Counted from the stretch's first letter, positions 16,475 through 26,036 are shown. The stretch is 64,000 nucleotides of DNA from Eggerthella lenta DSM 2243 (GCF_000024265.1 NC_013204.1:1476180-1540179); one strand, 5' to 3'. The notes: generated by a model from the sequence alone, not told the origin. Made by a program: numbers and translations.

Positions 16475-19400
16475 ACCTCTCAACCTGCACCCCTGGTCAA
16501 CGCCAGAGCATCGAGCACGTGCGCGGTCCCTTGCTCGTGTCGGCCGGCGCCGGCTCGGGCAAGACGTTCACGCTCACGCAGCGCATCGCCTATGCGCTTC
16601 TGCCCGAGAGCGGCCCTGCGGCGTCCGGCGTCGACGAGGTGCTGGCCATCACGTTCACCGAGAAGGCGGCCGCCGAGATCAAGGCGCGCGTCAAGCGCAC
16701 GCTGCGCGCCGAAGGGCTGGCCGAGGAAGCGCTGCGCGTGGACGGCGCCTGGATATCCACCATCCACGGCATGTGCGCGCGCATCCTGCGCGCCCACGCG
16801 CTCGACCTGGGGCTGGATCCTGCGTTCGGCATCATGGGCGATGCGGAGCGGGCCGAAGCCGTGGCCGACGCCATCGACGGCGCGCTGGGCGACGACAACG
16901 ATATCATCGCGCGCGGCTCGTACGCGGCGCTGTTCGACGAGTACCCCGCACGCTCGACGATGCCGCTCGCTCCGTCGGTGGCCTCCATGCTGCAGGCTCT
17001 GATGGACAAGGCGGCGGGGCTGCGCGGCGGCCTCGACGCGCTCGATTTCGGGCCGTCGCCCGCGCAGGCCTCGACGCTCGCGCGCGAGCTGCTGCTGGCC
17101 TACGAGGGCGTGCTGCCCGCGCTCGAGCGGGCGGGGAAGAGCGCGTCCGCCGAACGGGCGCGCGCGGCCGCGGCCGACGCGGTGGAGGCGCTCGGGGCGT
17201 TTTTGGCCGACGCGTCCGCGGCGAGCGACGCGCGTGCGCTGGCAGCTGTGGTCGACGGCTGCGCCTACCTGCCGTGCACGTTCGGCGGCGCCGACGTGAA
17301 GGCCGAGGTCAAAGCGTATCAAGCTGTGCACGCGCGCGTGGCTCAGAACGTCGCGCTCGCGCTGGCGCACCCGCTGGCCTCCGAGCTCATGGCGCTCGCG
17401 CGCGAGGTGACCGCGCGCTTCGAGGGTGCGAAGCGCGCCGCGTGCAAGCTGGATAACGACGACCTGCTCGTGCGCACGCTCGACGCGTTCGAACGCTGCC
17501 CGGACATCGCCGCGCGCTACGAACGCCGCTTCAAACTGGTGATGGTGGACGAGTTCCAGGACACCAGCCAGCTGCAGATCGACATGATCGCGCGCCTGGC
17601 CGGGCCGCGGTGCGCGCACCTGTGCACGGTAGGCGATGCGCAGCAGTCCATCTACCGCTTCCGCGGCGCCGACGTGAACGTGTACGAGGCTCATAAGAAG
17701 GCGATGCGCGCCGACGAAGTGGGCGCGCTCTACGTCGAGCTCACGAAGAACTTCCGCAGCCACGGCGACGTGCTGTCGTTCGTCGACCGCGTGTTCGAGC
17801 AGTCGACGGTGTTCGGCGAGGCGTTCATGTCGCTGGAGCCGAACGAGCAGCGCCCCTCCTGCTATCGGGGCAGCGCGCCGCGCATCGACCTCGTGCTGTC
17901 GGTGCAGCCCGCGGGGCGCGGCACCGGCGTGCGCACGGCCGATGCGAAGCGCGCCGGCGCCGAGGCCATCGCCCGCCGGTTCGCCGCGCTGCGCGAGGAC
18001 GGCCACGCTCCCGGCGACATGGTGGTGCTGCTGGGCAAGATGAGCCGTGCGGGCATGTATGCCGAGGCGCTGCGCGCCGAGGGCTTCGAGTGCGTGGTGA
18101 CGGGCGGGTCGCTGTTCGCGTCCGCGCCCGAAGTGCGCGTGGTCGCCCGCTTCGTGGAGGCGCTGGCGAACCCGGCGAACACGGCTGCGCTGTTCGAAGT
18201 GCTGACCAGCGACATGATGCGTCTGTCGGCAGACGACCTCCTCGTGCTGACCACCGAGGAGGATCCTGAGACGGGATGCGTGCGGCGGCGCGATCTCGAC
18301 CGGGGCTTCGCGCGCCTCGCATCGCGCGCCGACGGACTGCCGCCGCGGCTGGCGCACGCCGTGCGCCTGTTCGAGCGGGCGCGTGACGAGTCGCGCACGC
18401 GCCCGGTGGCGACCGTGGTGCGCGATGCCGTGGTGCGTTCGGGGTGGATGGCACGGCTCGAGGAGGAAGGCGCGGCGGGCACGGCGCGAGCCGCGAACGT
18501 GCTGAAGGCCGTCCGGCTCGTCGATCGCCTCGAAACCGAGCGCCACCTGGGGCTGGCCTCCACGGCGCGCGCGCTGGCCGACGAGCTGGCCGTAGGATTG
18601 AAGGAGGCGCCCGGCGCGTTGTCGGGAGCCGGCGGCGACGTGGTGAAGATCATGACCATCCATGCTTCGAAGGGGCTGGAGTTCCCCGTCGTGGCGTTGG
18701 CCGACTTCGCCGACGCGCGCGCGGGAAGCGGCAAGCTTCTGGTGGAGACGTGCGGTGCCATCGCGCGCGCCTCGTTGGCGCCCGCAGCGTCGTTGGAGGC
18801 GTTTCCCCAGCTGGCGAAGCGCTCGGGCGCGGCTGCGGCCGGCGACGGCGAGGATGATGCCGATCTGCTGGCCGCTCGCCGTCTCGTAGAAGGGGAGGAT
18901 GGGCCCGCGTGCGCTCTCGGCGCTTCGTCGTGCACGCAGGCGGCCTACCGCGCCCAGCTCGCGCGCCGTGCGGCCGACGAGGAGCTGGCCGAAGCGCGTC
19001 GCAAGCTCTACGTGGGCCTCACGCGTGCCAGCGAGGCGCTTGTGGTGGCGATGGACGCGAAAGCTCCCTCGGCGGGCAAGCCTCCGGCGTACGCCCCGCT
19101 CGTCGACGATATCCGCAGCGCGCTGTGCGGCGACGGCGATTTTCCCGAGGGCGTTGCCGAGCTTCCCTACGGCGGCACCGCGCCGGCCCGCTTCGAGCGC
19201 ATCCTCGTGCAGCCGCCGGAGCCGCGCGCCGAGGAGGGTGTCGAGCCTGCGCCCGAACCGCGGCTGTTCTTCGTGCCCGTCGTGGACGACGCTTCGCGGT
19301 CGACGCTCTTCGCGGGAGGCTTGGCGCGCGACGATGCGTTCTCGTACTCGTCGATCGCCCCGAACCCGCTTCCGGCTCCGGCGGACGAGGGCGTGCCTTT

Positions 19401-19968
19401 CGCCGCGGACGCGGACAAGGCGACGGATCTGGGCAGCGCCTTCCATCGGGCGGCGCAGCTGGCCGTCGAGACGGGAAGGGTTCCCGGCGCTGCGCGCCTC
19501 GGCGTGCTCTCCGAGGCGTACGCTCTATCGACGGGACAGCGCGCGCGGCTGGCCGATGCCTGCGAGCGCTGGTTCTCCAGCGCGACGTACGCCGAAACGC
19601 TGCAGTGGGGGCTGCGGCGCGCCGAGGTGCCGTTCTTCGTGCCGATATCCGATGCGTTCGTGGAAGGGGAGATCGACCTTCTGTGCACCGACGACGCGCA
19701 GCTTGCGGGCGCTCGTGCGCTCGTGGTGGACTACAAGACCGGCGGTTCGGACGGCGAGGCGCCGGAAGCGCTGCGCTCCAAGCACCTCCTGCAGGCGCAA
19801 TGCTACGCCTATGCACTGCTGCGGCAGGGCTGCGTCGAGGTGGAGCTGCGCTTCGCGCGCGTCGAGCGCGAGGATTCGGCGGGGGGCATGCAAACCGTGA
19901 CCTACCGCTTCACTGCCGAAGATCTCGACGGGCTGGCCGTCCGCATCCTAAGCGCCCGAAGGGCGTAG
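16471..19968 (+). CDS. addA: ATP-dependent helicase/nuclease subunit AddA (UvrD superfamily)
   Basis: 1165 aa; the ATG overlaps the addB stop. UvrD/Rep superfamily 1A motifs: Q/TxGQ motif TPGQRQSIEH, Walker A VSAGAGSGKTFTLTQ, Ia AITFTEKAAAEIKAR, motif II VMVDEFQDTSQLQ, motif III GDAQQSIYRFRGADV, IV ELTKNFRSH, V IMTIHASKGLEFPVV, VI RKLYVGLTRASEAL. The C-terminal nuclease domain has EGEIDLL and VVDYKTGG (about residues 1067 and 1088), the PD-(D/E)XK active site. It lies in an operon with addB. The recombination hotspot sequence recognised cannot be deduced. Confidence 0.93.
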   Translation: MNLSTCTPGQRQSIEHVRGPLLVSAGAGSGKTFTLTQRIAYALLPESGPAASGVDEVLAITFTEKAAAEIKARVKRTLRAEGLAEEALRVDGAWISTIHGMCARILRAHALDLGLDPAFGIMGDAERAEAVADAIDGALGDDNDIIARGSYAALFDEYPARSTMPLAPSVASMLQALMDKAAGLRGGLDALDFGPSPAQASTLARELLLAYEGVLPALERAGKSASAERARAAAADAVEALGAFLADASAASDARALAAVVDGCAYLPCTFGGADVKAEVKAYQAVHARVAQNVALALAHPLASELMALAREVTARFEGAKRAACKLDNDDLLVRTLDAFERCPDIAARYERRFKLVMVDEFQDTSQLQIDMIARLAGPRCAHLCTVGDAQQSIYRFRGADVNVYEAHKKAMRADEVGALYVELTKNFRSHGDVLSFVDRVFEQSTVFGEAFMSLEPNEQRPSCYRGSAPRIDLVLSVQPAGRGTGVRTADAKRAGAEAIARRFAALREDGHAPGDMVVLLGKMSRAGMYAEALRAEGFECVVTGGSLFASAPEVRVVARFVEALANPANTAALFEVLTSDMMRLSADDLLVLTTEEDPETGCVRRRDLDRGFARLASRADGLPPRLAHAVRLFERARDESRTRPVATVVRDAVVRSGWMARLEEEGAAGTARAANVLKAVRLVDRLETERHLGLASTARALADELAVGLKEAPGALSGAGGDVVKIMTIHASKGLEFPVVALADFADARAGSGKLLVETCGAIARASLAPAASLEAFPQLAKRSGAAAAGDGEDDADLLAARRLVEGEDGPACALGASSCTQAAYRAQLARRAADEELAEARRKLYVGLTRASEALVVAMDAKAPSAGKPPAYAPLVDDIRSALCGDGDFPEGVAELPYGGTAPARFERILVQPPEPRAEEGVEPAPEPRLFFVPVVDDASRSTLFAGGLARDDAFSYSSIAPNPLPAPADEGVPFAADADKATDLGSAFHRAAQLAVETGRVPGAARLGVLSEAYALSTGQRARLADACERWFSSATYAETLQWGLRRAEVPFFVPISDAFVEGEIDLLCTDDAQLAGARALVVDYKTGGSDGEAPEALRSKHLLQAQCYAYALLRQGCVEVELRFARVEREDSAGGMQTVTYRFTAEDLDGLAVRILSARRA

Positions 19969-20233
19969 CCTCTTCCGCCTGCTCGGCTTGACAGCAGGTT
20001 ATCGTTGCCTAGAATGTAACCGAACAGATACACGATGCTTTGATAAAGCGACGGTCTAGCAGGTAAAACAGCGAAAATGTATCAAAAGATTATTCTCTCA
20101 GCAAAAAGGTCATAAATCACGACTGAACATTGTTCAAGGCATTTGCTAGGATGATTGACGGGCAGGGGCGCGGTGTGATGGAGTGCGTAGCGAGTATTGT
20201 CAACACCCGCGCCCCTCGAGGCGTTTCCGGGGC
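19969..20233. other. AT-rich gene-less gap between convergent addA and GT2 gene
   Basis: The 265 bp are markedly AT-richer than their surroundings, mainly 19990-20160. They contain a perfect 13-bp palindrome TGAACATTGTTCA (20124-20136) that looks like an operator, and a GC-rich imperfect hairpin near the GT2 stop (AGGGGCGCGG at 20163 with CCGCGCCCCT around 20209). No coding sequence longer than about 12 codons fits. Both neighbours end here, so a promoter in this gap would have to serve an untranslated RNA or be a relic. Confidence 0.5.
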
Positions 20234-21208
20234 TTACGCCCTGCGCCTGCCGTAGCGCTCGTAGGCCTGCGTCACCTGCAGCTCGTACTCCTTGCGAGTG
20301 CCCTTGACCACCGTGTCCAGGATGAGGCCGCTGGCGAATGCGAGGATGCCGACGAACACGAGGGCCACGGCCAGCAATGCGGAGGGCAGGCGCGGTACGA
20401 GGCCCGTTGCGGCGAACTCCCAGATGACGGGGATGCCGGCGATGAGGCCCAGCAAGCAGAACAGAAGCGCGAGCCAGCTGAACAGCGCGAGCGGGCGATA
20501 GTCCTTGAACAGCGACATGATCATGGCCAGTACCTTCATGCCGTCTGAGAACGTGTTGAGCTTGCTCTCCGATCCTTCGGGGCGGTCGCGGTAGTCGATC
20601 GGCACCTCGGCGATGCGCCAGCGCTTGTCCACGGCGTGGATGGACAGCTCGGTCTCGATCTCGAAGCCGGGCGAGAGCACGGGCATGGTCTTGGCGAACA
20701 CGGCGTTGAAGGCGCGATAGCCGGTCATGACGTCGGAGAACTCGAATCCGTAGATCCACTTGATGAGCGTGCGCACGAGGTCGTTGCCGAAGCCGTGGAA
20801 GGCGCGGTCGTTCTCTTCGCCGTACGTGCCGTTGGACAGGCGGTCGCCTACGCTCATATCGGCCTCGTCGGCCATGAGCGGAGCCAAAAGCTCCGGTGCG
20901 GCCTCGGCGGGGTACGTGTCGTCGCCGTCCACCATGACGTAGTAGTCGGCGTCGATATCGCGCAGCATCTGGCGCACGACGTTGCCCTTGCCCTGGCGGC
21001 GTTCGGCCCGCACCACGGCGCCGTGCTCGGCCGCGATGGAAGCGGTGCCGTCGGAGGAGTTGTTGTCGTAGACGTACACGGTCGCTTCGGGCAGCACGCG
21101 CCTGAAGTCGTCGACCACCTTGCCGATGGTTACGGCCTCGTTGTAGCAGGGGATGAGCACGGCGACGGTGCCGCTCTGGGCGCGCGGCGTATCGATCTTC
21201 TGATCCAC
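20234..21208 (-). CDS. GT2 family glycosyltransferase, dolichol/undecaprenyl-phosphate sugar type
   Basis: 324 aa. The GT-A domain spans residues 1-230: VAVLIPCYNEAVTIGKVVDDF, the DNNSSDGT loop, VMVDGDDTYPAE (DXD metal site) and FSDVMTGYRAFNA. Two C-terminal membrane helices, about 235-300, resemble DPM1/GtrB-like synthases that load a sugar from a nucleotide onto a lipid carrier. The hybrid kinase gene lies between it and the GtrA-family gene at 23661, a common partner of GtrB-like enzymes. It may therefore supply a lipid-linked sugar for surface glycan decoration. Donor sugar unknown. Confidence 0.87.
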   Translation of the reverse strand: MDQKIDTPRAQSGTVAVLIPCYNEAVTIGKVVDDFRRVLPEATVYVYDNNSSDGTASIAAEHGAVVRAERRQGKGNVVRQMLRDIDADYYVMVDGDDTYPAEAAPELLAPLMADEADMSVGDRLSNGTYGEENDRAFHGFGNDLVRTLIKWIYGFEFSDVMTGYRAFNAVFAKTMPVLSPGFEIETELSIHAVDKRWRIAEVPIDYRDRPEGSESKLNTFSDGMKVLAMIMSLFKDYRPLALFSWLALLFCLLGLIAGIPVIWEFAATGLVPRLPSALLAVALVFVGILAFASGLILDTVVKGTRKEYELQVTQAYERYGRRRA

Positions 21209-21395
21209 GAATCACTCCTCGGTTCTGTATAGGTGAGGTTCATCCTACTCGAAACGTCGGGCTTGCGCCAGACGGCTCCGTTGTTTTCCAGATGAAACCC
21301 GGTAAGGAAGCCGTTTTCGACCGGTAATATTGTGCCCGGCGCCTCCTGCTACAATGAAGAACGCCCGCTACGACTGGAAGAGGGGCGTCCTCCCT

Positions 21396-23642
21396 ATGGA
21401 ACTGATTACCCGCTCGCGCGAGCGGCGGCGCATCGCCATCATCGTGGTCGCGCTCGTCCTTGCGCTTCTGATCGCGCTCGCGTACACGATCGTCTCGTCG
21501 CGTCAGGCGACGGCGGCCGCGGTGGAAACCATGAGCGAAGTGTACTTGCAAGAGCTCAGCAACCAGGTCATCTCCCATTTCAACACCGGCATCGACGGCA
21601 AGTTCTGCCAGCTGGAAACCGTGGGCAGCTCGCTTGAGCTGTACGACCCGGAGAATCTCGACGAGGTGAGGGATTTCCTCGCCTGCATGGAGGCGGACGA
21701 TGACGAGTACGCCTACCTTGCGCTGCGTGGCAGCGACGGGCTCTACTACACGTCGTGGGGCTCGGACGCCGCCTCGGATGAGGAGCTTGCCGCCCGCAGC
21801 GAGCTGGGGCTGTCGTATCGGGACGCGCACGGCCACGACGTGATGCTATACAACGGAACCATCGCGCTCGTGGATTCCTTCGAGCCCGTTACCTGCGGAG
21901 GCGTCACGTTCACCGCCGTCGTCGCCGGGTTCGGCGTCGACACCGTTTCCGGGAAGCTCAACCTCGATCTGGTCAATGGCAGCGCGCGGTCGAGCGTCAT
22001 CGGCTTCGACGGCACTTGCATCGCAGGATGCGATGCCGAGGGGCTGTGCAACGGCGAGAACCTGTTCGACGCGTTGGAATCGAGCGCTCGCCTCGACAAG
22101 GGGTACAGCATGGACCAGGTGCGAGAAGCCGTGGAGAACGGGGAGACGTTCCTGCTTCCCTTCTGGTACGGGGGTCATCACGAGTACCTGTACTTTCGGC
22201 CGATGAGCAATCAAGACTGGTATCTGTGCACCGCCATGCCCTACGGCGTGGTGGACGAGGACGTGGCGGGACTCAGCTGGGTGCTCATGCAGAACGCCGT
22301 TCTCATGGCGACCATGATCATCGCGGTCATAGCCATCTTCTTCTCGATCTACTATCAGCTGGTCAAGCGCAACACGCGTCTGCTGTCGGACGAGAAGAAC
22401 CGTGCCGAGCGCGCTTCCGAGGAAGCGCGGCGCGCCAGCTTGGCGAAAAGCGAGTTCCTCTCGCGCATGTCGCACGAGATTCGTACGCCGATGAACGGCA
22501 TCATGGGCATGACCGCCATCGCGCTCGAGAATGCGCACGACGAGGAGAAGGCGCGAGCCTGCCTCGAGAAGATCGACGTGACGTCCGAGCATCTCATGGC
22601 GCTCATCAACGACATCCTCGACATGAGCAAGATCGAGAGCGGCAAGATCGACATCAAGCGCGAGACGTTCGATTTCGGGACGTTCGTAGGGTCGCTCGAC
22701 GACGTGTTCGGAACGCAGGCTCTCGAACAGGGGATTCGCTACAAGACGGAAGAAGTGGGCGCGCTGCCCTCGCTGCTCGTCGGCGACGGGCTTCGGCTGA
22801 ACCAGATCGTTTACAATCTCGTTGGCAACGCTTTCAAGTTCACTCCTCGCGACGGCAGCGTCACGCTGCGCATAGAGGAGCTTCCCGCGCCGCCGGAAGA
22901 GGATGCTGCGCACGACGACGCGATCTGGCTGCGCTTCTCGGTGACCGATACGGGTTGCGGCATCAAGCCGGAGAACCGCGAGCGGATATTCTCGTCTTTC
23001 GAGCAGGGCGACGAGTCTTCATGCAGACGCGGAGGCACGGGTCTGGGCCTTGCCATCACGAAGCGGTTCGCGGAGATGATGGGCGGCCGTATATCGTTGT
23101 CGAGCGAGGTGGGGAAGGGGTCGACCTTCACGGTGGACGTGCCGTTCGGGCGAGCCTCGGGCGAAGGGGCCGCCACGTGCGACGATGCGTTCGCCGCGCG
23201 GTCCCGAACGCACGGCGACGGAGTTTCGTACGATTTCTCCGGCAGGCGCGTCATCGTCGCCGAAGACAACGAGCTCAACCGCGAGATAGCCACCGAGGTG
23301 CTGGCCATGGCGGGTGCCGAGGTCCTGGCGGCATCCACGGGCGCCGAGGCCGTGCGCGCGTTCGAGCGCTCGCACCCGGGCTCCGTCGACCTGATCTTCA
23401 TGGACATCCAGATGCCCGAGATGGACGGCTACGAGGCGACCCGCGTCATTCGCTCGCTCGATCGCGACGACGCGCGTTCGGTGCCCATCGTCGCGATGAC
23501 GGCCAACGCGTTCGTCGAGGACGAGGAGCGCAGCCGCATGAGCGGAATGGATGGCCATCTGAGCAAACCCCTTGATATCCATCTCGTATATGCCACAATG
23601 GACAGGTTTTTGAGAGGGCGCTCGCGGGGAGGGGGCGCGTAG
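21396..23642 (+). CDS. Hybrid sensor histidine kinase with receiver domain
   Basis: 748 aa from ATG 21396; upstream ATGs at 21354 and earlier lack SDs. TM1 is at about residues 11-33. An extracytoplasmic sensor of about 260 aa (Cache-like, three Cys near 209-217) is followed by TM2 at about 297-320 and a short coiled coil. HisKA contains SHEIRTPMNGIMG with H360; HATPase_c follows (NQIVYNLVGNAFKFT, DTGCGIKP, GGTGLGLAI). The receiver domain has phospho-acceptor D670 (IFMDIQMPEMDGYEA). No output domain or response regulator is adjacent, so the signal must pass to an unlinked partner via the receiver. GtrA starts 18 nt downstream, hinting that the operon concerns surface modification. Confidence 0.9.
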   Translation: MELITRSRERRRIAIIVVALVLALLIALAYTIVSSRQATAAAVETMSEVYLQELSNQVISHFNTGIDGKFCQLETVGSSLELYDPENLDEVRDFLACMEADDDEYAYLALRGSDGLYYTSWGSDAASDEELAARSELGLSYRDAHGHDVMLYNGTIALVDSFEPVTCGGVTFTAVVAGFGVDTVSGKLNLDLVNGSARSSVIGFDGTCIAGCDAEGLCNGENLFDALESSARLDKGYSMDQVREAVENGETFLLPFWYGGHHEYLYFRPMSNQDWYLCTAMPYGVVDEDVAGLSWVLMQNAVLMATMIIAVIAIFFSIYYQLVKRNTRLLSDEKNRAERASEEARRASLAKSEFLSRMSHEIRTPMNGIMGMTAIALENAHDEEKARACLEKIDVTSEHLMALINDILDMSKIESGKIDIKRETFDFGTFVGSLDDVFGTQALEQGIRYKTEEVGALPSLLVGDGLRLNQIVYNLVGNAFKFTPRDGSVTLRIEELPAPPEEDAAHDDAIWLRFSVTDTGCGIKPENRERIFSSFEQGDESSCRRGGTGLGLAITKRFAEMMGGRISLSSEVGKGSTFTVDVPFGRASGEGAATCDDAFAARSRTHGDGVSYDFSGRRVIVAEDNELNREIATEVLAMAGAEVLAASTGAEAVRAFERSHPGSVDLIFMDIQMPEMDGYEATRVIRSLDRDDARSVPIVAMTANAFVEDEERSRMSGMDGHLSKPLDIHLVYATMDRFLRGRSRGGGA

Positions 23643-23660
23643 AGCGAAAGGACGCGCGCG

Positions 23661-24080
23661 GTGAAGAAGCTCGTTGCTCAGATCATGAAGTTCGGCGTGG
23701 TGGGCGTCATCGCTTTCGTCATCGACTACGGCTTACTTGCCCTGCTCACCGAGGCGTTCGGCGTGAACTACCTCGTCAGCGCCACCATTTCGTTCACGGC
23801 CTCGGTCGTGTTCAACTACGCGGCGTCGATGCGCTACGTGTTCACCCATAAGGAGGGCATGAGCCGCCGGCGCGAGTTCGCCATCTTCGTCGTGCTGTCG
23901 GTTATCGGCCTGGGCATCAACAACGGCTGCATGTGGGCGGGCGTGGAGTTTTTGGGCATCCACTACCTCATCGTGAAGATAGGCGCCACGTTCATCGTGA
24001 TGGTGTGGAACTTCGTGACGCGCAAGATCTTCCTCGACGCGGGCGATGCGCCCGGCGAGATCCTTTCGGACATCGAATAG
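23661..24080 (+). CDS. GtrA-family membrane protein
   Basis: 139 aa, GTG start with GAAAGGA 10 nt upstream. Four transmembrane helices show the GtrA pattern: MKFGVVGVIAFVIDYGLL, TISFTASVVFNYAASMRYVF, and an ending near MVWNFVTRKIF. GtrA proteins are thought to flip undecaprenyl-linked sugars made by a GtrB-like GT2 enzyme; one lies 2.4 kb upstream on the other strand. It is directly behind the hybrid kinase gene. Confidence 0.87.
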   Translation: MKKLVAQIMKFGVVGVIAFVIDYGLLALLTEAFGVNYLVSATISFTASVVFNYAASMRYVFTHKEGMSRRREFAIFVVLSVIGLGINNGCMWAGVEFLGIHYLIVKIGATFIVMVWNFVTRKIFLDAGDAPGEILSDIE

Positions 24081-24123
24081 CCGTCTCGGCCGAAGCTGCC
24101 CCGAACGGGGCGTCGGCGCCGCC

Positions 24124-24215
24124 TGTCATCCTGCTCGCAGCGCGCCAGCGCGGAGCCGAAGGAACCCGCGCAGCGTTAGCCGGGGTGCTCCCTGCTGGTG
24201 TTAGCGCGGGATGAC
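24124..24215. repeat. Degenerate GTCATCCTG-type palindromic repeat
   Basis: The ends GTCATCCTGCTCGC and the reverse complement of GCGCGGGATGAC match imperfectly over about 13 bases. The same ends occur more cleanly at 28746-28875, and one arm occurs inside the coding region near 42738. It forms part of a 511-bp gene-less gap (24081-24591) that also holds the 144-bp element and tRNA-Arg. Confidence 0.5.
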
Positions 24216-24237
24216 GGCGAAAAGGGCGTGACCGGGT

Positions 24238-24381
24238 AAAAACGAGGCGGTTTGGTAATCGGTTGCAACTCGCGACGGGATGCCGAAAAAATCGACCTGG
24301 GCTGATGTCGGGCTTCCGCTTCGGCGCGCCGGCGAATTGGGAAGCGGAAAGGTTTTGGGGTTACCAAACCGCCCCGTTTTC
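24238..24381. repeat. 144-bp element with 21-bp terminal inverted repeats (copy B)
   Basis: Left end 24238-24258 (ending GGCGGTTTGGTAA) and right end 24361-24381 (TTACCAAACCGCC...) match at 19 of 21 positions. The length equals the element at 2493-2636, and the octamer CGACCTGG lies at nearly the same offset (55 versus 56). The interior is otherwise diverged and non-coding. Confidence 0.75.
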
Positions 24382-24442
24382 GCCATGGCGCGGCGATCTC
24401 GGCGTCATCGCCGTCTCAGCGTCGAATCAGACGATGCGCCGA

Positions 24443-24480
24443 CAATAAAAAACGAGGCCGGGAACGGATTCCGGCCTCGT
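24443..24480 (-). terminator. Terminator of tRNA-Arg
   Basis: Minus strand: stem ACGAGGCCGG / CCGGCCTCGT, then TTTTTTATT. Confidence 0.9.
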
Positions 24481-24490
24481 ATCGTTTACC

Positions 24491-24566
24491 TGGCGCCCTT
24501 GACAGGATTCGAACCTGCGGCTTTCTGCTCCGGAGGCAGACGCTCTATCCCCTGAGCTACAAGGGC
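24491..24566 (-). tRNA. tRNA-Arg (anticodon CCG)
   Basis: 76 nt with encoded CCA. The acceptor stem GCCCTTG pairs with CAAGGGC, the discriminator is G, the anticodon loop is CTCCGGA (CCG, decoding CGG), and the T arm is GCAGG-TTCGAAT-CCTGT. A TATAAT on the minus strand (24584-24579) is its likely -10 box. Confidence 0.97.
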
Positions 24567-24591
24567 ACGGTGGAGGAGATTATACGCTATC

Positions 24592-25977
24592 ATGGACGAA
24601 ACGGAAAAACAAAAACGAGATTTGGGCGTATTCATGGAAGAAACCATAACGATTGAGCGCATGGGCTACGGCAGCGAGGCGGTCGGCCGCCTGGAGAGCG
24701 GCAAGGCCGTGTTCGTGGAGGGCGGCGCGCCCGGCGACGTGGCCGCGCTGGAGATCGTCGAGGACAAGCCGACGTTCGCCCGCGCGCGCATCGCGCGGCT
24801 CGTCAAGCCCTCCGAGCTGCGCGTCCGCCCGCGCTGCGAGGCGGGCGCGGCCTGCGGAGGATGCCCCTGGCAGCACCTGTCCTATGACGCGCAGCTGGAG
24901 GCCAAGCGCGCCAACGTGGCGGCGGCGCTCGAGCGCACGGCGAAGTTCGGCCGCGAGCGCGCCGAGGAGCTGGTGCGCCCCTGTCTGCCGAGCAAGCGCC
25001 AGTGGGGCTACCGCAACAAGCTGGAGCTGGGCGCGGCCATGGACGAGCGCGGCACGTTCCAACTGGGGTTCCACCGCGAGGGCGCGCACGACATCGCCTC
25101 GCCGGGCGCCTGCCCCCTCGCTCACGACGCCATCGCCAAGGCGCCCAAGGCGCTGCGCGGCGCGCTGCGCTTCGCGCAAGGGTCGGCCGACCTCGGCATC
25201 TTCCGCGTGGGCGTGCGCCACAGCCTGCACACGGGCGATCTGGAAGTAGCCCTGTGGACGAGTCCCGGCTCCTTCCCGCGCGGACACATCGCCAAAACCG
25301 TCAAGAGCGCCGTCAAGGCCACCAGCATCGTGCGCGTCATGGCCGACCCCGGCAAGGCCCGCAAGATCAAGGGCGTCGAGACGCTCGACGGCAAGGGATG
25401 CTGGGAGGAACAGCTGGGCGACGCCCGCTACCTGGCCAGCGCGCCGTCGTTCTTCCAGGTGAACACCGCGCAGGCCGAGAAGCTGATCGCCTGCGTGATC
25501 GAGGGCTTGGGCGGACGCATGGGCGAGGACGGGCCCGAAGGGCTCGACGACCTGCTGATCGCCGACCTGTACGCTGGCGGCGGCACGTTCTCGGTGCCGC
25601 TCGCGCAGGCGGGCGCCGAGGTGTTGGCCGTGGAGGCCGCGGGCTCGTCGGTGCGCGACTTGCGCCGCAACGCCGACATGAACCGCGTGGATCTCGAGGT
25701 GATCGGCGGCGACGCGGCGCGCGAGCTTCCGGAGCTGGGCGGCCTCGACGCGCTGGTGGTGGATCCGCCTCGCGCGGGCCTGGCCGACGGCGTGGTGGAG
25801 AGCATCGCCGCCGCCGCGCCGGAACGCGTGGCCTACGTCAGCTGCAACCCCGCCACCTGGGCGCGCGATGTCGCGCGCTTCGAGAGCCAAGGGTATCGCC
25901 TGACTAGCGTCCAGCCCGTCGACATGTTCCCGCAAACCTACCATGTCGAGGTGGTCAGCGTCTTCGAACGCCTCTAG
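24592..25977 (+). CDS. 23S rRNA (uracil-5-)-methyltransferase RumA/RlmD-like
   Basis: 461 aa. A TRAM RNA-binding domain opens the protein (ITIERMGYGSEAVGRLESGKAVFV). An iron-sulfur cysteine cluster (RCEAGAACGGCPWQHL) and the SAM methyltransferase domain follow: SFFQVNTAQAEKL, DLYAGGGTFSVPLA, VVDPPRAGL, and catalytic Cys plus base in YVSCNPATWARD. The family makes 5-methyluridine in 23S rRNA or tRNA; the site is not predictable. The start at 24592 is 13 nt after GGAGGAG, and an internal ATG 14 codons on is an alternative. It diverges from tRNA-Arg. Confidence 0.9.
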   Translation: MDETEKQKRDLGVFMEETITIERMGYGSEAVGRLESGKAVFVEGGAPGDVAALEIVEDKPTFARARIARLVKPSELRVRPRCEAGAACGGCPWQHLSYDAQLEAKRANVAAALERTAKFGRERAEELVRPCLPSKRQWGYRNKLELGAAMDERGTFQLGFHREGAHDIASPGACPLAHDAIAKAPKALRGALRFAQGSADLGIFRVGVRHSLHTGDLEVALWTSPGSFPRGHIAKTVKSAVKATSIVRVMADPGKARKIKGVETLDGKGCWEEQLGDARYLASAPSFFQVNTAQAEKLIACVIEGLGGRMGEDGPEGLDDLLIADLYAGGGTFSVPLAQAGAEVLAVEAAGSSVRDLRRNADMNRVDLEVIGGDAARELPELGGLDALVVDPPRAGLADGVVESIAAAAPERVAYVSCNPATWARDVARFESQGYRLTSVQPVDMFPQTYHVEVVSVFERL

Positions 25978-26036
25978 CCCCGCTGTCGCCCCCGACTCGT
26001 CCCTGAACGCACGAACCGCTCGCGAAAGGAAAGCCC

